Position numbers and translations under genes: made by a program | Part shown: positions 1 to 11,694 of the stretch, in pieces | Layout of the letters: each line of letters opens with the position of its first letter | Position numbering within the stretch: the stretch's first letter is position 1 | Origin: Ectocarpus siliculosus | Lineage: Eukaryota; Sar; Phaeophyceae; Ectocarpales; Ectocarpaceae | Direction of reading: 5' to 3' | Length of the DNA: 62,682 nucleotides | Assembly (NCBI GenBank): GCA_000310025.1 | Contig: FN649003.1 | Coordinates: 170,479-233,160 of the forward strand | The notes under the pieces: model-generated | What the model was told of the DNA's origin: nothing | What the model saw: the letters and a program-made list of their open reading frames with translations, nothing else | The model's database searches: none

Positions 1-17
1 ACGCGTATCCCCCAACA

Positions 18-3000
18 GAATAAAAGGGAACAGGGACCATGGGTAGGGATAAATTTTTTAAAAGCGGCGCCTCTGATTGGCCCAAACCGCCGCATTTGAA
101 CGAAGCTGATTGGGAGTTTGAAAGCGGGTTTTAAAAGCGGCACTTGGGATTAGTACAGGAGGAGTTGTAAAGACCACGCGCGCGTGCGTTGTGCTGAGAA
201 CCAACGTCCGCGCCGGCAGCACTGCACAGCACACAAGACGTGCTTGCCGGCGTATGTATGTCGCGTGGACAGACGCCGCGACGTGGTGAGATGCCAAGCA
301 ATGCCCCGCATGAAACCACCTGGGGCTGGGCTGCTACTGCGGCGGCGTGAACCTCCTGCTTGAAGCAAACGACCTCATCATCAACCAGAGCGCCGGTTGT
401 GTTTTGGCATCATCATCATCATCATGACAGACCACGAAGCAACGGACATGGGATAAGGGCGTGGTGGCGACGGCTGGCTGTGTAAAACACGTTGCTGAGC
501 ACTAGCGGCGGTAAAGCTAGGAGGAGAGGCAGAGGTAGCAGCGGTCACCCCGTTTCGGCTTTTCCAGGTGAATATGTTGGTGCTACAAGCTGGTGTACAG
601 CAACAGCAGTGAGTTGTAGCGCTTAGCCTTCGTGGGGTGTATCGTGTGCGTGCCTCTCTGTACGCTGCTTAGCACCCATTGATGTGACGGCTGCTGCTGT
701 ACTGCTGTAGTGTGCGTACATAACGGGTACCGAGCGTTTCTTCATTGACAGATCAGCAGGTGCTGTCCTGCAACGTCGTCTCGCAGTCAATCGGTCTTTT
801 CTCGCAAGCATTTCACCACAGCGCAGCAACTTTACAGCAGTGTAGCAGATAGAGTCGATGACCGTCAGCAGTGCCGGCCCGCTCGTAAGAGCTTGGGCGA
901 GGTTAAGCACCTTGCCGCAGCCATGTGAGCTGTGAATCATATCCTCTTACTTCATTTTTGCCAGCTAGTACTGCGAAGACAGCACAACAGATGGAGTTCA
1001 TGCCCACCCCCTTCGAACACGAAGCTTTCATCCCAATGTGTCTAGTCTACATCAGAAGAAGGCATTACAAGACCGTCTGCAAGCACCTTACAGTAGGTTA
1101 CCGTTCCCAAATGATAAGTCACCCGATCTATCGTATGCATATTTATCCTCATCCTCGGTCGCTGTTTCAAACGTTGAGAATCCGCCCATGTTTCCGTGCC
1201 GGGGTGCCGCTCATCGCAGCCGTCGATCCGCTCGATCAACGCCTTTTCTCCCACGGACGATTTCGCCTCGTTTACACTGTTCGCATCTAGAGGCAACGTC
1301 ACGCTAATAGTCCTTTGATGGGGCGTCAATGCCGCGCCGTATGCATACATCGTCGTACATGTGGCTGTTCAGGGCAGCCACCTGATTGATCTGCCTCAAT
1401 AACCACCCCCGAACCAAGCCTCAAGAACATACAAACAACCAAACACAAAGCGCAACCTAGCTCATGAGGGGGACCCCCGAAGACGAAATCCGTCCCGACG
1501 CTGCATCGCTGCATGTATCAAGCTGTGACTAGGGGTCAAAGGCCGTTTCTTCCCACGTCCAACCTCAAATCCTTTCTTTTGTAGCAACTGTATCCACGCA
1601 GTCCCTTCCGAGGAACTGGAGATCTGTGAAGGTCTGCTTGCTGTACATCGACAACCTTGTCGTGGTTCTTTCTTTTTTGTCGTCAACGTTCAACTGCAAC
1701 CTTCAGCAGTAGGTAGCGGGTTGTTTGTTCTTACCTCCTGTGTACCGCAGTTTTATGTACATGGCGCGAGTGTAATTCCTACTTGTACAGCAGTAGTTTC
1801 AGGGTTTATCATCGGTAACGCTCGTTGAGGCGGACACAGGGTGCACGCTTGTATGGTAGTAAATACGTGGTACACCGTTGAGGCGGGTCAATGCAGTTGC
1901 TGACGTTTTCCCTCCTGTATGTTCTTCGTGCCCCTTTCCTCCTCTTGCTCCATCCGTGCATCAGGTAGACTGGCTCAGCATCCTAACGGCACCGCGGCGC
2001 TCGCGGGAAGCCGGCCGCGACTCGAGCCTCACTTGACAAGCCGGTTCATCTTTAGGTGGGTCATACGCATAGAGTAGCAACAGGGGGTTTCGTGCAGTCC
2101 AGATTGCGATACAACATACAACTCTATGGATGAGCGTGACATTGTTGAGGGATACACTTGCATGTGTGCTGCTGGGAGCGACATTTGTGCTACTCAAGTT
2201 TTTAGAGAGTTCCTGCATTTTTGTTTACGACGCATATCGATGGCACAACGGCCGGACACACTTTTTCCAACTGCCCGCGGTCGAACCATGGCACTACAGA
2301 GGGCCGTAGAGAAGCTCGACGCTTGGGTATGTTCACTTTTGCCTTTTGGCTTCTGATGAAAATACTGAATCGCAAAGCACATGTCACGTTCTCGCTTTGG
2401 ATGACAGGTGTTTATACAACCGAGCGCTGGACATCAAGACGGGGTCGAAGGCTAATTTGGCGGTTCCTCTCCGTCGAACAGCTACCTAACCTATGGGGTG
2501 CCAGGGCAGTGTTTGAAGACGTGGTGTTAATCCTGCGCGATGTAACGGCGATTCAATGCGAACCTCTTGGTGATCATCGGCAGCCATCTTGCATCCTGCG
2601 GAGAACTGTTGTGACAACCGGAAGATGTAAACGCTTGGTTTACGCACAGGCACATTCGGAGATCTAGGGTTGGTTTTCCATGCTTGTTCGTCGCTATTTC
2701 AGCGAGCGCCTATTCGGCGAGCAACTGCTGTTGTGTCCCGTTGGAATTTGGGAACGCCTTGTGTATAGGTTGCAGCGGTAGCAGCCAGTGACTGAGGTAG
2801 TGAATAGGGGCGGTTTGGTGGGGACGGGGGCGTCCATGCCGAATGCGAAGGTGGGGATGAGGGGATAGAAGTACCATCCGTACTATGCAGGCTGGACACG
2901 TGTCATTTCTTGGGGGCGTGCAAACCTTGTGGGCACCACAACAGCAGTAGGAGTGCCTGGCAGCAACGTAAGTACGTAGCAGTAATGGGAGAGGACTACA

Positions 3001-3977
3001 TGATATTGGCAAACTCTGCTGTCGCCGAAGTTCCAATTTTTGTTTCCCAAACCGGTTTTGGGGGTAAACGGCAACGACCGATGCTAGCCCTGATCGGGGT
3101 GTGGTGCAGGTGTTCTGTGGCAGAACCAACCTACACAAACGTGATGCTGCCGCGTTTTTCGTAGAGGTTTGAATGTAGAAGAACACATGGCTTGAATGTA
3201 CACGCATCGATCCTTCTCGTAAGATGCCCAATGTAGAGCAAAACACTATACTTTGAAATCGAAGAGATATGTACACGTACAACAGACGCATGCAAGAAAA
3301 AAAAAAGGTTGTACCTTCCGCACAATCATAAATACTCTTAATTAGTGCACTACCTCGGCCGCAATTCCTTGTACATTCTGATGCGCATGCATCAGTCCTC
3401 CTCGCAAAGTGCCAGGGAATGCAGAGCAAAAAACGATTTTGAAATCGAGCTCGATTTGAGCGAGATAACAGTCACAACAAGAGGGCACAAAAAGGAGAAA
3501 AAAAGAGGCTTCAGCCCAAACGCCTCTTCGTGTTTTTTTCGCGCTTCGCGCGAAATTAATATAACTCGTTCCCGGGTTGCCCTACCCATGGTCGCTGTGC
3601 CGCACAGTAGGCTCAGCCTTGATAGACGCGTCTATCTATTCGTCTTACTCCGTTTCCCACAGAGAGGTCCGTCTAAGCCTCGGTATGACAGCTTAGCACG
3701 TCTTGCAGTCGACTTAGAGGATGGGATGTCTTCAGTCACGGCGTCTGAGCGGCTATTTCCGAGGCGACACGACATGAACACGCACACAAGACACGTCCTC
3801 TCCGTAGAACAGCAGTTATCCTGCCCCTCAGGCCCATGATTTCATATTTTTCGGGTCGGAGGGGTATCTTCTTGGAATATTTTCAAAATTGATCACAATC
3901 TGGCGGCCCCCCTAGCCTCGCACACACGCACGCACACACCCGCCACCTCGGGTCACAACCACAACGCCACACACACA
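18..3977. other. Intergenic, no gene recognised
   Basis: Open frames here are short, lie on both strands and show no recognisable domain, so I call no gene. The longest, on the minus strand at 2710-3429, is Cys- and Ser-rich and looks accidental. Part of it spans a diverged local duplication: 3200-3265 resembles 3355-3455, sharing the pattern GTACA, TCCT(T/C)CTCG, GCAGAGCAAAA and TTTGAAATCGA. A short CAT run lies near 405-425. Confidence 0.6.
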
Positions 3978-3979
3978 AT

Positions 3980-4023
3980 GGCACCACCAGCACCAGCACC
4001 ACCAGCACCACCAGCACCAGCAG
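3980..4023. repeat. CACCAG-type simple repeat
   Basis: This is a run of imperfect CACCAG/CACCAC units following a CA-rich stretch (3920-3976). It would read as Ala/Pro in one plus frame, but no gene is supported around it. Confidence 0.8.
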
Positions 4024-4185
4024 GTGCTGCTGTCAGCACACCCGTTTCCACAAACTATCAGCCAGGACAACACCGTCGTGGCCCAGGCCAACGACGCCAT
4101 GGTCGTATGTGCTTTTCCGTCGTTGACTCAAAAATCGCCCGCAGTTGGTTGTTGATTATTGTAAGAGTAATTATTTACTGGTTGG

Positions 4186-4417
4186 TTCGTGTTTCCGGCT
4201 TGAGTAGAGCGATGGATGTCGTGTTGACGTTTGTTTGAGTCCGGATCGAGCAACAGGCTTGAGCAAGTGTTCGCCAACAGTTTGTACGAATTGTGTAGTA
4301 AATGTTCTCGGATATTCGCTGGTTGATTAATTCGTGTTTCCGGTTTGCGTAGAGCGATGGATGTCGTGTTGAGGTTTTGAGTCCGGATCGAATAACAGGC
4401 TTGAGCAAGTTGCTCGC
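4186..4417. repeat. Diverged tandem duplication, period about 145 bp
   Basis: The segment beginning TTCGTGTTTCCGG at 4186 recurs at 4331. It is followed in both copies by GTAGAGCGATGGATGTCGTG, GAGTCCGGATCGA and ACAGGCTTGAGCAAG. The copies differ by scattered substitutions and small indels. The second copy ends just before the hAT-like element, so that element landed immediately beside the duplication. Confidence 0.8.
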
Positions 4418-4437
4418 CCGCAATTTTCCCTTATTTT

Positions 4438-5044
4438 TAGGCCTGTGCTCGGTAGGTGATTTTTTTTTCTTTTTTTCGGTGATTTTTTCCGATTGCCAAA
4501 CAAAAAATCGGTGATTATTCTAGGTGCACTGAATTTTTTTTCGGGGAAAATCGGCGACAAAAATAAGAAAAGGGTGAGAGCCAAGAAAGATTTTTCGGTG
4601 CTTTTCGGTGATAATTTGAAGGGTAGACTGCCGAAAACGTTCTTCGGCGATGTTCGGCGATGTCTAGGAAGTACTCCACATGAAAACGTTAAAACGAACT
4701 CTAGTGTTCTTTTTTTACGTATACCACAAGAAAGTGTGTCCGTACTGTGTACCGTGTGTGGTGTCTGCAGCGCGGTGCTTGGGTTCGTTGTGTTCGCTGT
4801 GTGCTGTGTGCTGTTGGCTCTGCTGCTGTGCTGCTGCGCTTGAGGGGGGTATCTGATGGGATTTGCTGGGTACGGCCTGTATACACGGAGCCCCCTAAAA
4901 AAAACGGTGAAAATCAGTGAGTGAGGCGCCTCCCGTTTTCGGTGATCGGCCACTATTTTTTCGGTGATTCAAATTCCTCACTTTTTTCGGTCAAGTTTTC
5001 AAAATTCGGTGCTTTTCGGTGATCACCTACCGAGCACAGGCCTA
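4438..5044. mobile_element. hAT-type non-autonomous element (MITE), 607 bp
   Basis: Both ends carry the same inverted repeat of at least 23 bp, beginning TAGGCCTGTGCTCGGTAGG. The flanks carry an exact 8-bp direct repeat, CTTATTTT (4430-4437 and 5045-5052). An 8-bp target-site duplication is the hallmark of the hAT superfamily, so I assign it there by structure alone. The interior has no transposase. It has many copies of CGGTGA and close variants near both ends (for example 4478, 4510, 4600, 4940, 4965, 5018), resembling the subterminal transposase-binding repeats of hAT elements. The middle (4730-4850) is GT/CTG-rich. It must depend on a transposase encoded elsewhere. Confidence 0.88.
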
Positions 5045-5052
5045 CTTATTTT

Positions 5053-5691
5053 CCGTATTCATTCCCTGTTGTCTGGTGGCCCGATTAGAAGAGAGAAAAG
5101 CGTCCCCGTACAGCCTGTCTGTCCGTGATTTCTTGCATGAAAATAGTACCGTGCAACAGCAGTACCATTGGTGCACACGCATATTATGTACCGGGTACCA
5201 TGGTAGCTGATATCATGCACGGAAGGCCTTGCAAACCTGCTCATCTGCGCATACTACACTGCTGTACCACTCTTCGGGCCACTCTGTAAAAGGCAACCTG
5301 TAGGTACACAACAACAGTCGTGTGCAATACACCTCGAACAACACTCTATCGAACACCTCCAACATGTCGTGAAACTCGACACCTTCATCATGTGTACAGG
5401 TTGTGAGAGCGGTCTCAACCTACTTAATTAAATGAACCATCGATGACTATGCATACGCCATCTAGACAAGCCATAGACGCACTTAGACGAAATAAGGACG
5501 TGCTTAGACGAAACTTAGATGTGTTAAGACGAATCCTATATTTCTAAGACGCCGGATAGACACACTTAGACGCGGAATAGGCATTAAGATGATCCAATTT
5601 TTTTTCGCCTGCGGCGGGCTTAATCCCGCTACGCGCGATATTCTCAGTCTGACTTAAGCCGCGCTGCGCGCGTCTATAAAGGCTGCCCCTA
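5053..5691. other. Intergenic with a degenerate TTAGACG repeat
   Basis: No gene is recognised. Between about 5460 and 5595 the sequence is a loose tandem array of CTTAGACG / TAAGACG-like words spaced roughly 18-25 bp apart. It is followed by GC-rich stretches (5607-5675) containing short palindromes of the GCGCGC type. Confidence 0.5.
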
Positions 5692-5728
5692 ATGCACAGA
5701 TCGGACTCATATCCAAGTACCACAAACA
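5692..5728 (-). repeat. LTR start fragment, 37 bp
   Basis: These 37 bases are identical to 10566-10602, the outer end of the LTR beside the minus-strand gag gene. Similarity stops abruptly after that. On the minus strand the fragment begins TGTTTGTGG, as an LTR should. It may be the remnant of the 3' LTR of the same insertion (correct orientation, on the far side of the gag) or an unrelated fragment of the family. Confidence 0.6.
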
Positions 5729-7059
5729 GCCCCCCTACTTGATACGATGTACGATCTTGCAACCCTGCACGCTCAATCAGCCAATACAGAAAAACACCCC
5801 TTGAGAAAACTTATTCAACAAAACTGGCTACGCATCCAACACAAAGCGTCTCCATCAGTTTATTCACGAATCCAAAGCGTTCGTCTCTGGAAATAATCTC
5901 AAACCGTTGACCAAGCGTTGACACAAAATAATCATCCTCAGAAAAGAACCCAACAATTATTTGTGCTACAGCAGAAAGGCGTCGGAACGAAAACGGACAT
6001 TTCTGGAAAAAAACAACTTCCAAAAGAGTTGGCACCAAATCCTCAAACAAAACAAAAACTCAACTTCTTGACCAAACAAAACGAGAATTCGGAAAGCACA
6101 ATGGCCCCAACCATTAATCGTCAAAACATGTCAAACCCTCCAATGTAGTGTCCGAGGACCAAATCCTAAACAGCGCGCACCCGCTAATCGGTACCGTCGC
6201 TGTTGTCCAAGAAACGATAGAAAATATAAACAAGCATCCACGCAAACAGCCCCCCTGCTGTCAGCTCCCAAAATTCACCCCGAGCTAATATCTCGATGTC
6301 AACAGTCCCCCCTGCTTTGCCGTTCACCTAAAACACAAATAGACAAGGCCAGAAAACGAACCAATTCGATTGCTGCTCATGCCCTCTAGAATCATGGTCA
6401 TACATGACATCCCCCCCCATGATTTTCGATGCAAGAGCAGCAAAACATGCGATGCAAACCAAAAACATGAAAACACGTTACACACATGGCATCAAACTCC
6501 GGAAAAATCCGTACCGTACGAAAACTGTCTTTCTTTGCAACTGGAACTCCAAAAGCTACCCTGCTCCCTGAGCGGCATGCCTTCACGCACGTCAAACAAC
6601 GTGCTAGCATCCCATTGCTTGCTCGCGGCCAAAAACACACGCCAGAGAGCGACCACTTAACTCAGGACCTAACATAAAAAAAATATATATATATATACGC
6701 ACAAGTATCGAAACACCCTAAGTGCAACTGAAAATATACCAAGAACCAAGAAAAAAAAAATATCCACGTGCTGCTTCCTGTTCCACAGGTTGTGGCAATG
6801 CTTATCTTGTCGCAGCGTACATTTATTATCATGAAACCAAGTACAGAGAAAAAAAAAATACGCACACGCCGTGGCACACGTCTTTTCTGCATCAAAGTGC
6901 ACGGTGCGCTTGCAAGGGAAAAACAGAAAATAATAATAAAATAATACGAAGCCAAATGGCGAAGCTAAAACGTCCATGGCTGCTCGCAAAACCGAACAAA
7001 GTCGTAAACGTTTCACATGATTTCCCACTTGGCTGTAACAAGGTGAGGTCGTCGCTGTC
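5729..7059. other. Intergenic, no gene recognised
   Basis: No coding domain is seen on either strand. If the gag to the right belonged to a full Copia element, integrase, reverse transcriptase and RNase H would be expected here on the minus strand, but none of their motifs is visible. A short motif AACAGCCCCCCT, with small variants, occurs three times (about 5725, 6245, 6304). A (TA)n run lies at 6681-6697. Confidence 0.55.
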
Positions 7060-7462
7060 ACCGTGTCCTCCCCGTTCCCGGTCGACTCGAGGGCGCCACC
7101 GCTGCTGCCGCCGCTGCCATCGCCGCCGTTGCCGTCCCCCCGCCGCCACGACCATCATGAGTTCCAGCGCCAACACGGCTGCCGGTAACGTCGCTACTGC
7201 CGCCTCTACCACCGCCGCCGTTGTCGCCGCTGCCGCCGACGGGGCTCTGGCCAAAACCGCCGCTGCCGTCTTCTGCTGCCGTCGGAGCTCTGGCCGAAGC
7301 CACCACTCTCGTCGCTGCTCCTGCTGCCGCCGGTGTCGCCGCCGGAGCTCTGGCCGAAGCCGCCACTCCCGTCGCGGCTGCCGCCGTTGCCGCCGTTGGA
7401 GCTGCCACTCCCGTTCCTGCCCCTATCGAAGGGGTACGCCACCCCTGGGACCGCCCCCCGTC
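7060..7462 (-). repeat. Low-complexity GCC/GGC-rich tail downstream of gag
   Basis: This is a continuation of the repetitive tail of the gag-like gene beyond its stop codon. In minus-strand frames it reads as Gly/Ser/Ala-rich repeats. One frame contains another copy of the YPFD-type motif that recurs in the gag tail, suggesting the tail once extended further and was broken by frameshift or repeat slippage. Confidence 0.5.
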
Positions 7463-7549
7463 TCATCGCGCCACGCGAAGATGTCTTACCGGGTACGCCA
7501 CCCCTGGGACCGCCCCCCGTCTCCTCGCGCCCCGCGAAGATGTCTTACC
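7432..7549. repeat. 59-bp tandem duplication
   Basis: The unit beginning GGGTACGCCACCCCTGGGAC at 7432 is repeated from 7491 with three or so substitutions. It straddles the stop codon of the minus-strand gag, so the duplication probably helped set the present C-terminus. Confidence 0.85.
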
Positions 7550-7632
7550 GGGGTCGAAGGGGTGCGTCGGGACTCCACTCCAGGTTTCATCTAAGCCCTC
7601 ACCCCCGTTCCCTTCACCGCCGCTTTCCTCGC

Positions 7633-7673
<41 letters not shown>

Positions 7674-9295
7674 ACTTCCTCCTCAGTCTTCCCGGGATCA
7701 AAAGGGTGCGTCGGGGCTCCACTCCAGGTTTCATGCAACCCCTCGTCGCCGCCCTTGCGGCCGTCTGGACACCCGACGCCAACGCGGCGACCGGGGACGC
7801 CGCTGTTGCTGTCGCCGCTGCCGTTACCCCCGTCACCGTTGTCGCTACCGCCGCCGCTGCGGCCGCCGCTGCTCCGGTCATCCGTCTCTCCACCATACTT
7901 CTCCTCTCCATCCGCACGCACCTCCAGCGTATAAAATCCTCCAGGGTCAAACGGGTACGACGCGCCCCTCTCGAAACCGCAGATGCCGTCGTCTCCGCTG
8001 CTGCTGCAGGTCAGGGTGCCCGGGGCCATCGCGGCGACCGGGGACGACGCTGCTGCTGCCGCCGCTGCCGCCCCCCCCGTCGCCGACGCCGACGCCACCG
8101 CTGCTACGTCCGTCGAGGTGCCCGGGGCCATCGCGGCGACCGGGGATGACACGAAGTCGGTGCTGCTAGTGCGGTGGGTAGACGCGGCACTATCACCAAC
8201 CCACCAGTCGGTACGCCCAGACGCCGACAGCAAAGTGGGAACAGGGGCCGGCGGATACGCTATAGGGTGACGGTGTTGGCAGAAAACGTGAAGAGCACTA
8301 CGATCGGGGGGGGGACCTACCGGCTCTACGGTGCCGTACGAACCGGCATGACCATCCCCCCCTACTCCATCAACGCATTCACCCTCACCGCCACTGACCT
8401 GTGTATCCACGCCGGAAGCATCCCCCCACGCGCGGCCCTCCTGCTGTTGCAGCTGCTGCTGCGGCTCCTGCTGCTGGGGCACACCACCATAGCCGCTGCC
8501 GCCGGAACCCTGCCATGGCTGCACACCTCCGCTGGAACCATCCTGATGTACCACGGCAAGGTGTTGCTGCGGAAGAGGCGCCGACACGGGCCAATGGTGC
8601 GCTATCGACCCGTCTACACAACTTGCCGAATACCCCGGCTCCGCGCTGTTGAGATGGGAGTGCTGGGGGAAAGGCTGCTGCGAGAAAGGCTGGTAAGGTG
8701 GGGGCATTACGGCGCTGAGGTGGGGTACCTGAGACGTGTTGGCCGCCGCGTGTTGTCGCGGCGGCTGCTGCAGATTGTTGGATGTGTTAAATTTGCAGTT
8801 GCGCGCCGTGTGGCCGGATTCACCACAAATAGAACACCTACCATACAATCGCGGAGGAGCCTGGCAGATGATGGCCGTGTGCCCGACATGACCGCAGCGA
8901 CCACACATGGGCACGGCGCACATCGGTGATCCCGGGGGAATGGGGGACGCCTCCTGCGGCCACGCTGCGTTCCGCCTGGGGTCCCTGGGACCACCCGGAA
9001 CGAATCCCATCGCCATCGCGGGAGTGAACTCCTGGGGCTGCTGCTGCTGCTGCTGCTGCTGCTGGGGCTGCTGCTGCTGAAACGACTGCTGCGGAAAATG
9101 CTGAGGGAATCTCCGTTGATACTGCTGCTGCGGCGCCTGCTGATGAAACGACGGTTGCGGCTGCTGCAGCTGCGGGCGATAGCCCCCGTTGTACTCTCCC
9201 TGAGTTCCCCCTCCCCACCCCGGCTGCTGCTGCCCATCTCTACCCTGTTGTCTGTCTTGGGAAAACCCACCGGTCCTCCGCTGCGGACCACCACC

Positions 9296-9342
<47 letters not shown>

Positions 9343-10264
9343 TACCGTTGGGCCGTGAATTTCCGCCGAAACGGAGAGCGTGCGGATCGCTAGCCGGCGC
9401 GGCCGTCCGCTGCGCACGATCACCGAGATTTTTCTCAACGTGGTGGCTATGCACAAGAATCTCCAAGCTTCTGCGTGTGAGCGTGTGATCATGCATGAGC
9501 ACGGTCTTGACCTGTTCGTAGTCTGCCGAGAGGCTTCTACGTAAAGTCGCAAGGACCTCACTTTCCGGCATTTCATAACCGTTGACAGCGCGAAGCGTAT
9601 TTAGCACTTTGTTAAATCTCAGAAAGTAGTCTTGCGGGTCCTCTCCGAGCTGCATCTTCATGTTAGCGAGAGACAACTTCAGGGCCTCCTTCTCAGAGCT
9701 ACTCATCGGAAGACAAAACTCCTGGGCAGCCTCCCATGCCCCCGACACATTCCCTACAGCAAGAATCATCGATTGGAATTTCGCCCCCTTCGTGGCTCGC
9801 CTCAGGTAATCGAAAGCACGCTCGTGATCACGCACACGCTTCTCACTGCGGAATCTGATGTTCTCGCTCCTGGAGGTGTGGATGAGCCAGATGCGTTGAT
9901 CAGGACTCGCCGGCGGGGTGAGTGTGTGCCCAAGATCTTCGCCGGCGAGGAAGACCTCGAATATCGTCTTGAAGAGCGGGAAGTTGCCGTCGTACACTGG
10001 TGGCTTGCGGTCCCTGTACTGCTGTTGCACTGGACCATCTCGAAAAGAAGTAGCCGCTCCCCCGGCTCCAAAGGTGTCCGCCCCCCCGGCTGCTCCACCC
10101 CTATAATACCCCGACGCGTACCCAGCGCCATCCACCCTATCTCTAGTAGCGTCCCCCGCTGAACTGCGCTCCCCTGCCTCCTCAAGTTTCCTCCGTAACT
10201 CCGCATTCTCGGCTTCCGCTTTCTTCATTCCTTCTTCCAACTCTCTCTCTCTTTCCGTCATCAC
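7463..10264 (-). CDS. Gag-like protein of an LTR retrotransposon, broken off in the protease
   Basis: A 933-residue frame. Residues 1-32 are a charged coiled coil. Residues about 88-280 resemble the Copia Gag (UBN2-type) core. A poly-Gly block (309-325) and Gln-rich stretches (about 340-410) follow. Two CCHC zinc knuckles bind nucleic acid (C453, C456, H461, C466 and C476, C479, H484, C489). At 690 the sequence D-S-A-A-S-T-H resembles the catalytic start of a Copia aspartic protease with A in place of G. After that the protease fold is lost and the protein becomes an Ala/Ser/Gly-rich repetitive tail with several THPFDPG or YPFDPG motifs and a Ser run coded by CTG repeats on the opposite strand. 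No integrase or reverse transcriptase follows. A matching LTR lies just upstream (10338-10602). It looks like a decayed or gag-only element. Large plus-strand frames here are shadows of its GC-rich repeats. Confidence 0.85.
7636..7671. repeat. (CTG)12 microsatellite
   Basis: Uninterrupted CTG triplets encode the poly-Ser run of the gag tail on the minus strand. Similar triplet arrays inside the same gene are CTG at 9040-9080 (poly-Gln) and CCG at 9297-9340 (poly-Gly). Confidence 0.9.
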
Positions 10265-10337
10265 TGTACCAACACCTGGCCTAGCTAGGCTCCACTCGAT
10301 ATCGTGTTAGTGCACTGCCGCCCTCAGCGGTCTGTGG

Positions 10338-10602
10338 TGTTGAGACTGGGGACTATATTATCCCAGGAACAGCTGATAAAAAAGGACAATGTATTGTATA
10401 TATTCGTCACGCAAGCCCCTCAGGCAAGCTGGTAATCGACACGCAAGCCCCTCAGGCAAGTGCCGGGAGCACACCGCCGTGTGCTCCCGGGGGCCCCGCA
10501 CTTGAACCACAACCGCACACGTACCCTCACACCCATACGTCCAATACGCGTATCCCCCACAGAGGATGCACAGATCGGACTCATATCCAAGTACCACAAA
10601 CA
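10338..10602 (-). repeat. LTR upstream of the gag gene (5' LTR, approximate inner edge)
   Basis: The outer end is marked by the 37 bp shared with 5692-5728. The same family recurs as a diverged solo copy at 19128-19350, which shares the start (TGTTTG(T/G)GGTACTTGGAT), the middle CAAGTGCGGGGCCCC, and the region CCTGGG..TAGTCCCCAG near the inner end. On the minus strand the sequence begins TG and can be closed with CA near 10338, giving about 265 bp. The inner boundary is inferred, because no clear tRNA primer-binding site starts there. Gag begins about 75 bp downstream. The LTR contains a direct repeat, CACGCAAGCCCCTCAGGCAAG (10410 and 10440 regions). Confidence 0.65.
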
Positions 10603-11694
10603 TGTTTTTCGTTTTTTTTTGTTGAATTCTCCGGCGTTTTTTTAGCAAGAAAAAGTTTGTTGTTTTTAGAGCTGGTGCTTGAACCATGCGGCTGAACGGC
10701 CGGAAAACATTGAGTCGGCCCCAAAACGGCCATTTTTGGCCCATTTCCAGGGGGAGGGGTAGGTGGGGCACTAGCCTAACCCCCCCCAAAAAAACACAAG
10801 AATTATCCCCAACCCTAAAGCTAACCCCGCCTAGACTCAACCATCCATGACACGCCCCCCATACTAAAACCATAATAATAGTGACCCACACACTAATTCA
10901 AGACACTTTGGGGTCCCACACCAAAACCGAGACACTTTGGGGTCCTACACTTAAACCAAGACACTTGGGGATCCCACACTAAAACCAAGACACTTGCGGG
11001 GCAAAAAAACAACAGAGTAGGGCCCGAACCCCCCCCCCTGTTGGGCAGTGGAGAGGGTCATCATCCTCACCATCGCTCCACGAATGTCGCTGGCGGCAAC
11101 GGTCAATGGCAAGGAATCTTGAATTGTATGATTGACTGTTTACGAGTAGCCAACGCTCGGACGAGTCTCAGCTCCTCCTGGAAAAATAGTTTGCAACAAT
11201 CGGGAAAATACGGGTTCTCTCGGCGTCGGTGTGCCGTCAAAGCTAGATCTGCACCTTGGGGTGGTGAGGGGCAGGAGCCCGACGCAGCCCAAGAAGTCAC
11301 TGAGGAATGCGTTCTCCTGCATGCCCACACGACCAGTCGCCTGAGATGCGCTCCATCTGAACCTGGTAAAACAGAAAATGAATATACAAAAAGCTCTCGC
11401 CCGATATGACACGCAAGACATGGAGGTTTCTTCGACGTCGACAGCACCCTTTGTCCTTCTTCAGCTCATACTTGCGGGATCGTTCGATGTACCCCACGTC
11501 AAAAATGTGTCTGGACGTGCTGGTTGACGGTGAAGCTCACACAAACACACAAGCGCGGTATATGCCAACGGCGATGGGGAGAAATGTCGATCATCACGGT
11601 GTCGTTCTTCTGTTTCCTGCAACCCTGGACGTTGCTACTATGAAGCTAGGATGCGATGTTTCAGACACAGCAGTTTGTGTGATACAAGCGGAGG
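10603..11694. other. Intergenic with simple-sequence tracts
   Basis: No gene is recognised. It holds T-rich and C-rich homopolymer runs (10610-10640, 10783-10795, 11030-11040) and the 29-bp minisatellite listed separately. Short frames at 11040-11500 on both strands show no domain. Confidence 0.5.
10901..11000. repeat. 29-bp minisatellite, about 3.5 copies
   Basis: The word AGACACTT(T)GGGG recurs at 10901, 10930, 10959 and 10988, exactly 29 bp apart each time, with the rest of the unit reading roughly TCCCACACTAAAACCA. The units differ by a few substitutions. Confidence 0.9.

Noticed and set aside
1-17. First bases resemble the middle of the LTR at about 10549 (ACGCGTATCCCCCA)
   Set aside because: Only about 14-17 bp match and the following bases differ, which is too short to call an LTR remnant.
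2710-3429. 239-codon minus-strand frame
   Set aside because: Spans a diverged non-coding duplication; low-information sequence with no homology that I recognise.
7221-8169. Long plus-strand frames rich in Pro/Arg or Ala
   Set aside because: They are opposite the gag tail in GC-rich repeats and mirror its codons; no start context or domain.
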